This document shows positions 53,705-61,354 of a stretch of DNA of 64,000 nucleotides, piece by piece. Source of the stretch: Devosia beringensis (GTDB lineage: Bacteria > Pseudomonadota > Alphaproteobacteria > Rhizobiales > Devosiaceae); the NCBI RefSeq assembly GCF_014926585.1, contig NZ_CP045422.1:434001-498000 (forward strand), given 5' to 3'. The notes under the pieces were generated by a model. The model made no database searches. It worked only from the letters and a program-made list of their open reading frames with translations, and was not told the origin of the DNA. How positions within the stretch are numbered: position 1 is the first letter of the stretch; the number at the start of each line of letters is the position of its first letter. Both the position numbers and the translations under genes were made by a program.

Positions 53705-54016
53705 TCAGGGCTGCATGACCATGGTCTCGGCAACCTCGATGGTGCCGCGCGCCGAAAAGATCGGGCAGGTCTTGGCGTGCATGAGCGCGGTGGCCATGCT
53801 GTCGGCCTCCACCAGCATATACCCCGACACCGGATCGCCGACCGGGGCGGTCTTGCCATCGGCATCGAGGAAGCTCGATTTGCCGAGGCCCGCGCCGGGA
53901 TCGAGCACCGCCTTGCCCATGCCGGCCAGCCAGGCATTCCACTCTGTCATCATCTTCTGCCCCGCTTCCGGGCTGTCAGGCATGCCGCCGCGGAAGACGA
54001 ATATGAACTTGCTCAT
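53705..54016 (-). CDS. YciI-family (YCII-related) protein
   Basis: A 103-residue protein with the YCII ferredoxin-like fold: MSKFIFVFRGGMPDSPEAGQ, MTEWNAWLAGMGKAVLDPGA and GYMLVEADSMATALMHAKTC. These small proteins are dimers of uncertain function, often next to ECF sigma factors or regulators. Here a divergent TetR gene lies across a 108-base gap with an AATATG/CATATT repeat, so the two may form one unit. Confidence 0.85.
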   Translation of the reverse strand: MSKFIFVFRGGMPDSPEAGQKMMTEWNAWLAGMGKAVLDPGAGLGKSSFLDADGKTAPVGDPVSGYMLVEADSMATALMHAKTCPIFSARGTIEVAETMVMQP

Positions 54017-54068
54017 GGCTATTCCTTTCAGGTTTTGCTGCCACTGGCCCGAGGATAGGCGTGGTCAA

Positions 54069-54088
54069 AATATGCTCAAGAACATATT
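54069..54088. promoter_or_regulatory. Inverted repeat in the YciI/TetR divergent promoter
   Basis: AATATG (54069-54074) and CATATT (54083-54088) form a 20-base dyad about 40 bases upstream of the tetR ATG and 55 upstream of the YciI gene. It is the only AT-rich dyad in the gap and is a reasonable TetR operator candidate. Confidence 0.45.
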
Positions 54089-54124
54089 CTGACGCGGTTT
54101 AGGGTCACCAGACAGGAGGCCGAC

Positions 54125-54739
54125 ATGCCCTATGCCAAGGACCACAAGCTCAATACCCGCGCCCGCATCGTCGAGGCGGCGCGGCGACTGTTCAACACCC
54201 ATGGCTATGACCGGGTGACGCTCGACATGGTGATGGCCGAAGCCGGCCTGACCCGCGGCGGCTTTTATGCCCACTTCCCCAGCAAGGAGGCGCTGTTCGC
54301 CGAAGCGGTGGACAGTTTCCTGATGGGTCGCGGCCTGCAATGGCGCAACGAGGCCGGGATCGACCCGACCCGGGGCGAACGCGTCATGGCCGAGCGGATG
54401 ATCGACGCCTATCTCAGTGACGCGCACCTGACCGATCTGGCGGGGCAATGCCCGATGATCGCGCTGTCCTCCGATGTTGCGCGCGCCTCCGGCGAGGTGC
54501 GCGAAAGCTACCAGAAGCTGCTGGCGGCGATGATCTGGCTGTTCGAGGTCAATAGCGACGACCAGGGGCAGCGGGCGCGTGAAAAGGCCATGGCCATCGC
54601 CGCGCTCTGCGTAGGCGGCATGATCCTGGCCCGCACCCTGCCCGAAAGCCGCCTGGCCGACGAGGTGCGCCACGCCGCCCACGCCATGGCCCGCGATTTT
54701 TGCGCCGCGCCCGAAACCACGGTGGCCGCGACGGGCTGA
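54125..54739 (+). CDS. TetR-family transcriptional regulator
   Basis: A 204-residue regulator with HTH ARIVEAARRLFNTHGYDRVT followed by LDMVMAEAGLTRGGFYAHFP, a form common in NemR/AcrR-like TetR proteins that sense electrophiles. The C-terminal domain has two cysteines (GQCPMIALSSD, ALCVGGM). It is divergent from the YciI gene and upstream of the GST operon. The target is probably the YciI gene and itself. Confidence 0.87.
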   Translation: MPYAKDHKLNTRARIVEAARRLFNTHGYDRVTLDMVMAEAGLTRGGFYAHFPSKEALFAEAVDSFLMGRGLQWRNEAGIDPTRGERVMAERMIDAYLSDAHLTDLAGQCPMIALSSDVARASGEVRESYQKLLAAMIWLFEVNSDDQGQRAREKAMAIAALCVGGMILARTLPESRLADEVRHAAHAMARDFCAAPETTVAATG

Positions 54740-54753
54740 CCGGGCGGCAGAAA

Positions 54754-54771
54754 CTTTCCAATCCCGGAAAG
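54754..54771. promoter_or_regulatory. Upstream CTTTCC-GGAAAG dyad, candidate ArsR operator 1
   Basis: CTTTCC AATCCC GGAAAG: six-base arms and a six-base spacer. It matches the second, longer dyad downstream in arm sequence and spacing, with centres 51 bases (about five helical turns) apart, so both are probably bound by the same dimeric regulator on one DNA face. Confidence 0.6.
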
Positions 54772-54801
54772 CATCTTGCTTTCGCGTCCGGACGCGGCTA
54801 A

Positions 54802-54825
54802 AAACTTTCCATCATTGGAAAGTTT
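54802..54825. promoter_or_regulatory. AAACTTTCC-GGAAAGTTT dyad, candidate ArsR operator 2
   Basis: AAACTTTCC (54802-54810) and GGAAAGTTT (54817-54825) form a perfect nine-base inverted repeat with a six-base spacer, ending ten bases before the GST start codon. A protein bound here would cover the promoter or ribosome site. The likely binder is the ArsR-type regulator encoded as the second gene of the operon. Confidence 0.65.
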
Positions 54826-54835
54826 AGAGTCCGCC

Positions 54836-55522
54836 ATGACGCTCACCCTCTATATCCATCCCCTCGCCTCGTTCTGCCACAAGGTGCTGATCGGGCTTTA
54901 CGAGAACGCCACACCCTTCGAGACGGCAATCGTCGATTTTGCCGATCCCGGCTCGGCCGCTTCGCTGTTCGACCAGTGGCCGGTGGGCAAGATCCCGGTG
55001 CTGCGCGACAGCGCCCGGGACCAGACCGTGCCTGAAACCAGCATCATCATCGACTATCTGCAGGCCCATTATCCCGGCCCGTTGCGCCTGCTGCCCGACG
55101 ATCCGGACGCCATGCTGCAGGTGCGGCTCTGGGACCGGTTCTACGATCTCTATGTCAGCGTGCCGATGCAGAAGATCGTCACCGACCGCCTCCGCCCCGC
55201 CGGCGCCAGCGATCCGCATGGCGTCGCCGAGGCGCGAGCGACGCTGGATATGGCCTATTCCATGATCGAGACCCAGCTGCAGGGCAAGAGCTGGGCCTGT
55301 GGCGAGGACTTCAGCATGGCCGACTGCGCCGCCCTGCCGGCTTTGTTCTTCGGCCATATCGTCCAGCCCTTCGCCCCTGACCAGACCAGGCTCGCCGCCT
55401 ATCTCGAGCGCCTGCTGGCGCGGCCGTCGGTGGCGCGGGTCATTGCCGAGGCGCAGCCGTGGTTCACCTACTTTCCCTATCACGACGCCATGCCGGCGCG
55501 GTTTCGCGCGGCCAAGCCATGA
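54836..55522 (+). CDS. Glutathione S-transferase family protein
   Basis: A 228-residue protein with an N-terminal thioredoxin-like GST domain (MTLTLYIHPLASFCHKVLIG, then WPVGKIPVLRD and VPETSIIIDYL) and a C-terminal helical domain (DFSMADCAALPALFF). The SFCHK site marks a cysteine- or serine-type GST. It conjugates or reduces small electrophiles with glutathione. The ATG at 54836 follows two CTTTCC-GGAAAG dyads. First gene of a three-gene coupled operon; the ArsR gene overlaps its stop (ATGA). Confidence 0.88.
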   Translation: MTLTLYIHPLASFCHKVLIGLYENATPFETAIVDFADPGSAASLFDQWPVGKIPVLRDSARDQTVPETSIIIDYLQAHYPGPLRLLPDDPDAMLQVRLWDRFYDLYVSVPMQKIVTDRLRPAGASDPHGVAEARATLDMAYSMIETQLQGKSWACGEDFSMADCAALPALFFGHIVQPFAPDQTRLAAYLERLLARPSVARVIAEAQPWFTYFPYHDAMPARFRAAKP

Positions 55523-55860
55523 CCGCCCTTGCCCCCAACCCGCCCGACCACCTGTTCCAGGCGCTGGCTGATCCCTATCGCCGGAGCCTGGTCGAACGGC
55601 TGTCGCGCGGCCCGGCAACGGTCAGCGCCCTGGCGGCGCCAAGCGAACTGGGCCTGCCGGCCGTGCTCAAGCAGTTGCGCATTCTCGAAGCGGGCGGCAT
55701 TGTCGTTTCGACCAAGGCTGGGCGCGTCCGCACCTATCGCATGCAGCCAAACGCCTTTGCCGGCGTCAGCAGCTGGATCGCCCAGCGCGAGGCCGAGATG
55801 GGCCAGGCCTTTGACCGGCTGGAAGCGCTGATGGCCGACATCCCAGAGGAGAAAACCTGA
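55519..55860 (+). CDS. ArsR-family transcriptional regulator
   Basis: A 113-residue winged-helix regulator: DHLFQALADPYRRSLVERLS, then VSALAAPSELGLPAVLKQLR and GRVRTYRMQPNAF. It lacks metal-binding cysteines, as expected of ArsR proteins paired with SRPBCC (AHSA1) genes. The ATG overlaps the GST stop and its TGA overlaps the next ATG, so it is translationally coupled on both sides. It probably binds the two dyads upstream of the operon. Confidence 0.88.
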   Translation: MTALAPNPPDHLFQALADPYRRSLVERLSRGPATVSALAAPSELGLPAVLKQLRILEAGGIVVSTKAGRVRTYRMQPNAFAGVSSWIAQREAEMGQAFDRLEALMADIPEEKT

Positions 55861-56318
55861 TGGGCGTCGCCGTCGATCACCGCAGCTTTGTCATCACCCG
55901 CGACCTGCCCGGCAGCCCGGTCCATGCCTTCCGCTTCTGGGCCGAACACGCGCTCAAGCGCCGCTGGTTCAGCTGCCATCCCGATTGGGACATGCTGGAG
56001 GATCGCTTCGATTTCCGCCGCGATGGCGGCGAGACCCTGCGCTGGCGCATGCCGGACGGCACCGAGCAGGCCATGCTGGCCCATTTCCTCTAAGTCCATC
56101 CGGCCGAGCGCCTCGTTTATGCCTATACGATGCGGACCAATGACCAGCCCATCTCCTCCTCGCTGGTCACCGTCGAGTTCACCCAGACCGGCCCACGCGC
56201 CAGCCGCATGACCTTTACCGAACAGGCCGTGTTCGGCAGTGCCCGCGATGGCGAGATCCGCGAAAACGGCACCGGCATCGGCTTTGATCGGCTGGTGGCG
56301 GTGATGGCCGAGGGCTGA
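55860..56318 (+). pseudogene. SRPBCC/AHSA1-family gene interrupted by an in-frame TAA
   Basis: The frame starts at ATG 55860 (TGATG overlap with the ArsR stop) and reads an AHSA1-type protein: DHRSFVITRDLPGSPVHAFR, then MLAHFL. A TAA at 56091-56093 follows. The same frame continues without error as VHPAERLVYAYTMRTNDQPI to FDRLVAVMAEG and a stop at 56318. Both halves align to one normal-length AHSA1 protein (152 codons), so a single base change has created the stop. The product would be a 77-residue fragment unless the stop is read through. Codon use beyond the stop is still gene-like, so the mutation is recent or a sequencing error. Confidence 0.85.
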
Positions 56319-56323
56319 AACGC

Positions 56324-57313
56324 CTATGCCGCTGCTGACCGCGCCGCCGTCATTTCCGCCAGGCCCTGCTCGATGCTGATCACGGGCCGGTAGCCCAGTT
56401 CGCGCTCCGCCTTGGATATATCGAGGCTGATCTCCACCGCCGAGGTGGCATAGGCCTGCATGGTGATCGGCAGGGTCACCCTGCCCCCGCTCAAATTGGC
56501 CAGCGCATCGCCGACCCGCGCCATGGCATAGAGGAGCCCGCGCGGCACCGTCTTGTCGGTCACCGCCACGCCATTGGCCTTGAGCAGGCCACTCACCAAA
56601 GCCCGGAACGTCCAGGGCGCGCCGTCGGTGATGAAATAGGCCTCGCCCCCGCGCCCCTTTTCCAGCGCCAGTGCCACGCCGGCACAAAGATTGGCGATAT
56701 GGGTGCTGGAATTGGCGTAGTTGCCCCCATCGATCCAGGCCAGCTGGCCCGACCTTGCTGCACCCAACAGTTGCGGCAGTGCCGTGGTGTCATCGCGGCC
56801 CCAGACCATGCGCGGCCGTACGGCGATGACGGCAAAGTCCGGCCTGCTGGCCGCCAATGCCAGCCGCTCCGCCGCGCCCTTGCTGGCAGAGTAACTTCCG
56901 GCGGGGTGGCGCGGATAGGGCTGGTCTTCCGTCACATTGACCAGCGGCCTGCCATCGAGCAGCACGGATTCGGAACTGATATGCACCACCCGGCTCACCC
57001 CGGCGCGCTGCGCCGCGTCGAGCACATTCGCCGTGCCGTCCAGGTTGGTCGCCAACTGGCCCGGTGTGCCGCGGCCATGGTCGGTATCGGCCGCCGCATG
57101 GATCAGGGCGCTGCAGCCCGCCATGCCTTCAGCAAGATCGGGTGCGAACAAGTCGCCGCGCCAGTACTGTGCCCCGAGGGCCGTGACCGTCGCCGCGGCG
57201 GCATCGGTGCGGGCCAGCGCCACGACCGGCCAGCCCAAAGCGACGAAATGGCGGATGAGGTTGCGGCCGACATAGCCGCTGCCGCCGGTGATGAAGAGTT
57301 TTTCGACTGTCAT
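56324..57313 (-). CDS. NAD-dependent epimerase/3-beta-HSD family protein
   Basis: A 329-residue extended SDR: MTVEKLFITGGSGYVGRNLI (NAD loop), AADTDHG, a serine at VVHISSESV and the active-site pair YSASKGAAERLAL (Y..xxK). The family reduces or epimerises steroid- or sugar-like substrates; the true one is unknown. I chose the ATG at 57313, which is preceded by GGAAAG. It lies downstream of a TetR gene in the same direction (86-base gap), so the pair is likely regulator plus target. Confidence 0.85.
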   Translation of the reverse strand: MTVEKLFITGGSGYVGRNLIRHFVALGWPVVALARTDAAAATVTALGAQYWRGDLFAPDLAEGMAGCSALIHAAADTDHGRGTPGQLATNLDGTANVLDAAQRAGVSRVVHISSESVLLDGRPLVNVTEDQPYPRHPAGSYSASKGAAERLALAASRPDFAVIAVRPRMVWGRDDTTALPQLLGAARSGQLAWIDGGNYANSSTHIANLCAGVALALEKGRGGEAYFITDGAPWTFRALVSGLLKANGVAVTDKTVPRGLLYAMARVGDALANLSGGRVTLPITMQAYATSAVEISLDISKAERELGYRPVISIEQGLAEMTAARSAAA

Positions 57314-57398
57314 GATCGGGTCTTTCCGGAAGGAGGGCAAGGCGGTGCCCGTGCCGGAACGGGTCCGGTCTGGGCAGGGTCAGCAATGGTCGGAAGGC

Positions 57399-57977
57399 TT
57401 AGTCGGGCGGCGGAGGCCTAGGCGCGCCGGGCTCGGCATCGACCAGCCAGGCGATATCGCCCAGGATGGCGGCGCGCTCGGCCTTGGGCCAACTGTGATA
57501 GTCCAGCGATTCCAGCAGTTTGAGCCCTTCGAGCGCCAGATAGGCCAGCAGCGCGCCGCGCGGATTGGCCGAGCTGGCCATGATGTCCGAGATCACCGCA
57601 GCCTGGTTGGCCTGGATGGTCCGGCGCAATTCGGCGTCCTGGGCCAGGGCGGCGCAGAGGTTGAGCGCCACGTCGCGGAAGGCGTCCGGCAGCGGCTGTT
57701 CGGCCGCCAGGATGCGCCCCCTGATGGTGGCATTGTCCACCGGCCCGAGGCTCTCGATCTTGCTGTGGTTGAACGCATTGTCGGCGGCGACGCTGCGCTC
57801 GACCAGAGCGGCGATCAGCGCCGGCTTGGACTTGTAGTCATAGAGCACGCTGGCCTTGCTGATGCCGGCCTCGCTGGCGACGGCATCGAGCGTCAGCCGC
57901 GCCGCCCCGTCCCGCGCCACGACCCGCTCGGCAGCGTCGAGCACCGCTCCCTGATCGATACTGCGCCTGCGGCCCAT
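57399..57977 (-). CDS. TetR-family transcriptional regulator
   Basis: A 192-residue regulator: HTH GAVLDAAERVVARDGAARLT followed by LDAVASEAGISKASVLYDYK, then a helical ligand domain. The tail (EPGAPRPPPPD) is proline-rich. It is upstream of and codirectional with the epimerase gene, which it may control. The gap upstream holds an AT-rich stretch (GTTTATTTCC...ATAAATAAATC) suited to a promoter or operator. Confidence 0.87.
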   Translation of the reverse strand: MGRRRSIDQGAVLDAAERVVARDGAARLTLDAVASEAGISKASVLYDYKSKPALIAALVERSVAADNAFNHSKIESLGPVDNATIRGRILAAEQPLPDAFRDVALNLCAALAQDAELRRTIQANQAAVISDIMASSANPRGALLAYLALEGLKLLESLDYHSWPKAERAAILGDIAWLVDAEPGAPRPPPPD

Positions 57978-58091
57978 ATTGCATCCCGTCGTTTATTTCC
58001 GACCGGATGGTTATAAATAAATCAGACGCGAGTCAACACCCTCCCGAGCGCGATTTGCGCCCAGAGAGAGGGCTGCTCTGTCAACCCCAGG

Positions 58092-58577
58092 TTATCCCTG
58101 TCGCGCTGCGTCAATGGCGGCGACATCGATCTTGCCCATGGTCATCATCGCCGCGAAGGCGCGTTTTGCCTCATCGCCGCCGGCGGCCATGGCCTCGACG
58201 AGCGTGCGCGGGGTGATCTGCCAGTTGACACCCCAGCGGTCCTTGCACCAGCCGCAGGCGCTTTCGGCGCCGCCATTGCCGACTATGGCATTCCAATAGC
58301 GGTCGGTCTCTTCCTGGTCGTCGGTGGCGATCTGGAAGGAGAAGGCTTCGCTCTGGGTGAAGGCCGGTCCGCCATTGAGCCCCAGGCAGGGAATACCACA
58401 GACGGTGAATTCCACGGTCAGCACATCGCCTTGCTTGCCGGCTGGATAGTCACCCGGCGCCCGGCTGACGGCACTGACCGCCGTGTCCGGTAAGACCGTC
58501 GCATAAAACCGCGCCGCCGCCTCGGCCTCGCTTTCGTACCAGATGCAGATGGTGTTCTTGGGTATCGTCTTGGCCAT
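58092..58577 (-). CDS. VOC-family (PhnB-like) protein
   Basis: A 161-residue protein: NTICIWYESEAEAAARFYAT, FTVCGIPCLGLNGGP, then WNAIVGNGGAESACGWCKDR and WGVNWQITP. This is the 3-demethylubiquinone methyltransferase-like / PhnB-like branch of the vicinal oxygen chelate fold. Such proteins bind a metal and a small ligand; many have no known function. Single gene. Confidence 0.87.
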   Translation of the reverse strand: MAKTIPKNTICIWYESEAEAAARFYATVLPDTAVSAVSRAPGDYPAGKQGDVLTVEFTVCGIPCLGLNGGPAFTQSEAFSFQIATDDQEETDRYWNAIVGNGGAESACGWCKDRWGVNWQITPRTLVEAMAAGGDEAKRAFAAMMTMGKIDVAAIDAARQG

Positions 58578-58613
58578 GGCCGGTCCTCCCTGTGGATGCG
58601 ATGGCGTAACTAT

Positions 58614-58721
58614 ACCCCCACCCGACCTCCCCCCGAAGGGGGAGGAGCGCCCAAGAACAGCGCACCCACTTGCCAGGCGCCGGGCGGTCCCTCCTCCTTC
58701 AGGGGGAGGCTAGGTGGGGGT
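58614..58721. repeat. Palindromic intergenic repeat, copy B, intact
   Basis: A 108-bp element flanked by inverted arms: ACCCCCACCCGACCTCCCCC at the left and GGGGGAGGCTAGGTGGGGGT at the right. Inside are CCGAAGGGGGAGGAG and CGGGCGGTCCCTCCTCCTTC. It matches the split copy at 2683-3941 in arm sequence, internal order and length. Its right end lies two bases before the MFS stop codon. Confidence 0.82.
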
Positions 58722-58723
58722 GG

Positions 58724-59923
58724 TCAGGGGCCCGGATGCTGGTCTGCCCGATCAGCCGACGGCACGCTCCTGCCGGCCACCCGCCCTTGCAGCAGGACCA
58801 GCGGGATCACCAAGGCCAGCACGCCGACCAGGGCGCCCAGCGCCAGGCGCAGGCCGAAGCCGTCGGCCACCAGGCCCAGCAAAGCCGGTCCGGCAAAAAA
58901 GCCGGTATAGCCAATCACACCGACGGCCGCGACGGCGGCGCCGCGCCGCTCCGGTGCCGCCAGGCGCCCGGCCAGGCTCAGCGCCGAGGGCGCGATCACG
59001 GAGACGCCGGATGCGGCGATGAACAGCGCCAGCAGTGCCACAACCGGCCCCGTCGCCAGCGCCAGCAGCAGCCCGCCCGTCATGGCGAGCAGCGTGGCGC
59101 CCACCAGCATGGTGCGGTCGCTGACCTGCTCGGCCACGGCCTGTCCGCCCAGCCGCCCCACGGCCAAAGCCAGGCCCACAACAGCCGGTCCAGCGCTGCC
59201 CAGCCAGGGCTCAGCGCCCAATTCGCGTTCGAGAAACAGCGCGCTCCAGGATTGCCAGCCATTCTCGGCAATGAAGGCGGCGCAGACGATCAGCCCGAGC
59301 AGCATGACCGTGCCGTCAAAGCGGCGCAGTGCGGGCTTGCCCGTCTCGGGCAAGGCAGCTGCGGCCTGCCCCGCCCCGCTCCACATTCCCGACAGCAGCG
59401 CCAGACCGGCCATGGCGGCGCCGGCCAGCAGCAGCACGCTGAGCGGCGCGATACCGGCGCTGCGGGCAAACCCGGTGGCGAAGGCGGCGATCAGGTACAT
59501 GGCCGCGAACAGCCCATGGGCCAGATGCATCGCGCGGCGCCCGGTCGCCGCCTCGATGGCGCTGATGCGGGCATTCATCACCACGTCCATCAGGCCCGAG
59601 CCCATGCCGACCAGCAGCAGTGCCGCCCCCAGGGCAAAAGGCGTCTGGGCCAGGCCGGGCAGCAGCACCGCCAGGGCAAACAGCAGGACGCTGACCGGCA
59701 GCAGGAGCGGACCGATGCGGTCGATCAGCCGCCCGCCCACCAGCATGGCCGGCACGGCGCCCAAAGCGACGCAGAGCAAAGCTAGGCCGAAGGCCCGGTC
59801 ATCGGCGCCGACCATTGCCTTGATGGCGGGGATCAGCGCGCCCCAGACGCCCCAGAAAATGCCCATGGCCAGAAAGCCCATCAGCGGGGCGGCAATGGCC
59901 CGAAGGGCGGCAAAGGTGCGCAT
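58724..59923 (-). CDS. MFS transporter, 12 membrane helices
   Basis: A 399-residue permease with two six-helix halves (first MGFLAMGIFWGVWGALIPAI, motif A GGRLIDRIGPLLL, later GPAVVGLALAVGRLGGQAVA). It belongs to the broad MFS_1 group of exporters; the substrate is unknown. An ArsR gene lies upstream in the same direction across a 91-base gap that contains a long imperfect palindrome, so export is probably induced by a ligand of that regulator. The last residues (DRADQHPGP) abut the palindromic repeat. Confidence 0.87.
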   Translation of the reverse strand: MRTFAALRAIAAPLMGFLAMGIFWGVWGALIPAIKAMVGADDRAFGLALLCVALGAVPAMLVGGRLIDRIGPLLLPVSVLLFALAVLLPGLAQTPFALGAALLLVGMGSGLMDVVMNARISAIEAATGRRAMHLAHGLFAAMYLIAAFATGFARSAGIAPLSVLLLAGAAMAGLALLSGMWSGAGQAAAALPETGKPALRRFDGTVMLLGLIVCAAFIAENGWQSWSALFLERELGAEPWLGSAGPAVVGLALAVGRLGGQAVAEQVSDRTMLVGATLLAMTGGLLLALATGPVVALLALFIAASGVSVIAPSALSLAGRLAAPERRGAAVAAVGVIGYTGFFAGPALLGLVADGFGLRLALGALVGVLALVIPLVLLQGRVAGRSVPSADRADQHPGP

Positions 59924-59937
59924 GGCAATACCAATCT

Positions 59938-59961
59938 ATAAATGTATGCGCATAGGCTTAT
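59938..59961. promoter_or_regulatory. Imperfect palindrome between arsR and the MFS gene
   Basis: TATGCGCATA (59945-59954) is perfect, and flanks ATAAATG / GGCTTAT extend it to 24 bases with mismatches. It lies 15-38 bases before the MFS start and is a likely ArsR operator controlling the exporter. Confidence 0.5.
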
Positions 59962-59983
59962 GTTAAAGTGCAGAGCGAGTCCA

Positions 59984-60000
59984 CCCGCGACAGGCGCGGG
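59984..60000 (-). terminator. GC hairpin after arsR
   Basis: CCCGCG (59984-59989) pairs with CGCGGG (59995-60000) around a five-base loop, 15 bases beyond the arsR stop on the minus strand. There is no T-run, so it may only weaken read-through into the MFS gene. Confidence 0.4.
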
Positions 60001-60014
60001 TTAGCATGATCGAC

Positions 60015-60365
60015 CTAAAGGGTGGTCATGGTTGCGGCCAGGCGCTGCAGAGCCGGCTCATTGCGCCGGTAATAGGCGAACTGCCCCTGGCGCGTGACCT
60101 GCACCAGCTCGGCCTGGCGCAGCCGCGCCAGATGCTGGGATACGGCCGGCTGTGTCATGCCCAGCTGGCGCGCCAGGTCGGAGACGTGGATGCCGACATA
60201 GCCCTCGATATGGCGGCAGCTTTCATGGCCCAGCCGCAAAGCCGCCAGAATGCGCAAGCGCGTCGGATCGGCCAGGGCCATCAGCCCATTGACCAGCAGT
60301 GGGTCGGGCGCGACCACGTCAAGCGTAGTCGGCAGGCTGGCAATGGCGGCGGGGCTGCGGGTCAT
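60015..60365 (-). CDS. ArsR-family transcriptional regulator
   Basis: A 116-residue winged-helix regulator: VNGLMALADPTRLRILAALR, then GIHVSDLARQLGMTQPAVSQ and HLARLRQAELVQVTRQGQFA. SCRHIEGYVGIHVSDLA contains one cysteine; there is no ELCVCDL metal-binding motif, so this is probably not a metal sensor. The ATG at 60365 has GAAGG close upstream; longer in-frame starts to 60422 are possible. It lies upstream of the MFS gene. Confidence 0.85.
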   Translation of the reverse strand: MTRSPAAIASLPTTLDVVAPDPLLVNGLMALADPTRLRILAALRLGHESCRHIEGYVGIHVSDLARQLGMTQPAVSQHLARLRQAELVQVTRQGQFAYYRRNEPALQRLAATMTTL

Positions 60366-60494
60366 GGCCTTCTTTTCGACCCTGGGCGCGACAGCGTCAA
60401 CAGCCTGCCCGATAGTCGGCACGTCGTGCTGGCGCCGTCCCCGGCTCGAGGCCCGCCGCCGGGTTGCACCGACAGCGGAGCTCGAGAGGACAGC

Positions 60495-61256
60495 CTAGTG
60501 CGCGGCGCGAGCCTCGGATGCCGCAATGGCGTCGGCGCCGGCGGGCAGGTGCATCGGGGCACTAGCATCGGTTGCGGCGCGCCAAACCGCCTCGGCCACG
60601 TCGGTCGACTGGGTCAGCGTGCCGGTCATGTTCTGCATCTGGCCCATCACGGTCTGGGCATAGTCGGCATAGGCCGCGGGAAAGCCGCCGCGGTCCTGGA
60701 TTCGCCCCCGCGCCGTCTTGCCGAAGCTGGTGCCGGGCGCGGCGCCAGGCAGCACGATGCGGACGGAAATATCGAATGGGGCCAGTTCAAGCGCCAGGGA
60801 TTCGGTAAAGGCATTCACCGCCGCCTTGCTGGCCGTATAGACCGAGAGCAGCGGCAGGGGTCCAAAGGTGACGCTGGAGGTGACATTGACGATCATCCCT
60901 TCCCGGCGTTCGCGAAACTGCGGCAGCACCGCCTGGATCATGGCCATGGTGCCAAAGGTATTGGTCTCGAAGACATCGCGCACCACCTCGAGCGGGGTGC
61001 CCTCGAGGGCATTAAGCCAGCCGATGCCGGCATTGTTGACCAGCACGTCGATCGGCCCCGCGTCGGCGACAGCCCGGTCTATGCTGGCCGCATCGGTCAC
61101 GTCGAGCGACAGGATACGCAGCTTGTCCGAGACTGGCAGGATATCGTTTTGCGGCGTCCGCATGGTGGCGATGACATTCCAGTCCTGCGCCAGAAAGTGC
61201 TTGGCGATGTCGAGCCCGAAGCCGGACGAGCAGCCGGTAATGAGAACGGTTTTCAT
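60495..61256 (-). CDS. Short-chain dehydrogenase/reductase
   Basis: A 253-residue classical SDR starting MKTVLITGCSSGFGLDIAKH. NNAGIGWLN, the serine at VNVTSSVTF and the active site YTASKAAVNAFTESLA are present. The GCSSGFG loop is common in 17-beta-HSD-like and oxidoreductase SDRs. The start codon at 61256 follows AAGGA at a good distance. The gene is divergent from an AraC-type activator across 98 bases and is the likely target. Confidence 0.87.
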   Translation of the reverse strand: MKTVLITGCSSGFGLDIAKHFLAQDWNVIATMRTPQNDILPVSDKLRILSLDVTDAASIDRAVADAGPIDVLVNNAGIGWLNALEGTPLEVVRDVFETNTFGTMAMIQAVLPQFRERREGMIVNVTSSVTFGPLPLLSVYTASKAAVNAFTESLALELAPFDISVRIVLPGAAPGTSFGKTARGRIQDRGGFPAAYADYAQTVMGQMQNMTGTLTQSTDVAEAVWRAATDASAPMHLPAGADAIAASEARAAH

Positions 61257-61354
61257 GAGGCAATTCCTTGCTTGCGTTGAACACCTCTGATGTGGACCGC
61301 CCCTGCCAGACTTGCTATAATGGATAATCCAGTATTCATTTGAATTAGTCCGGC

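Noticed and set aside
56130-56318. A separate 62-codon gene starting at MRTNDQPISS
   Set aside because: It is the second half of the interrupted AHSA1 gene in the same frame, with no ribosome site of its own.
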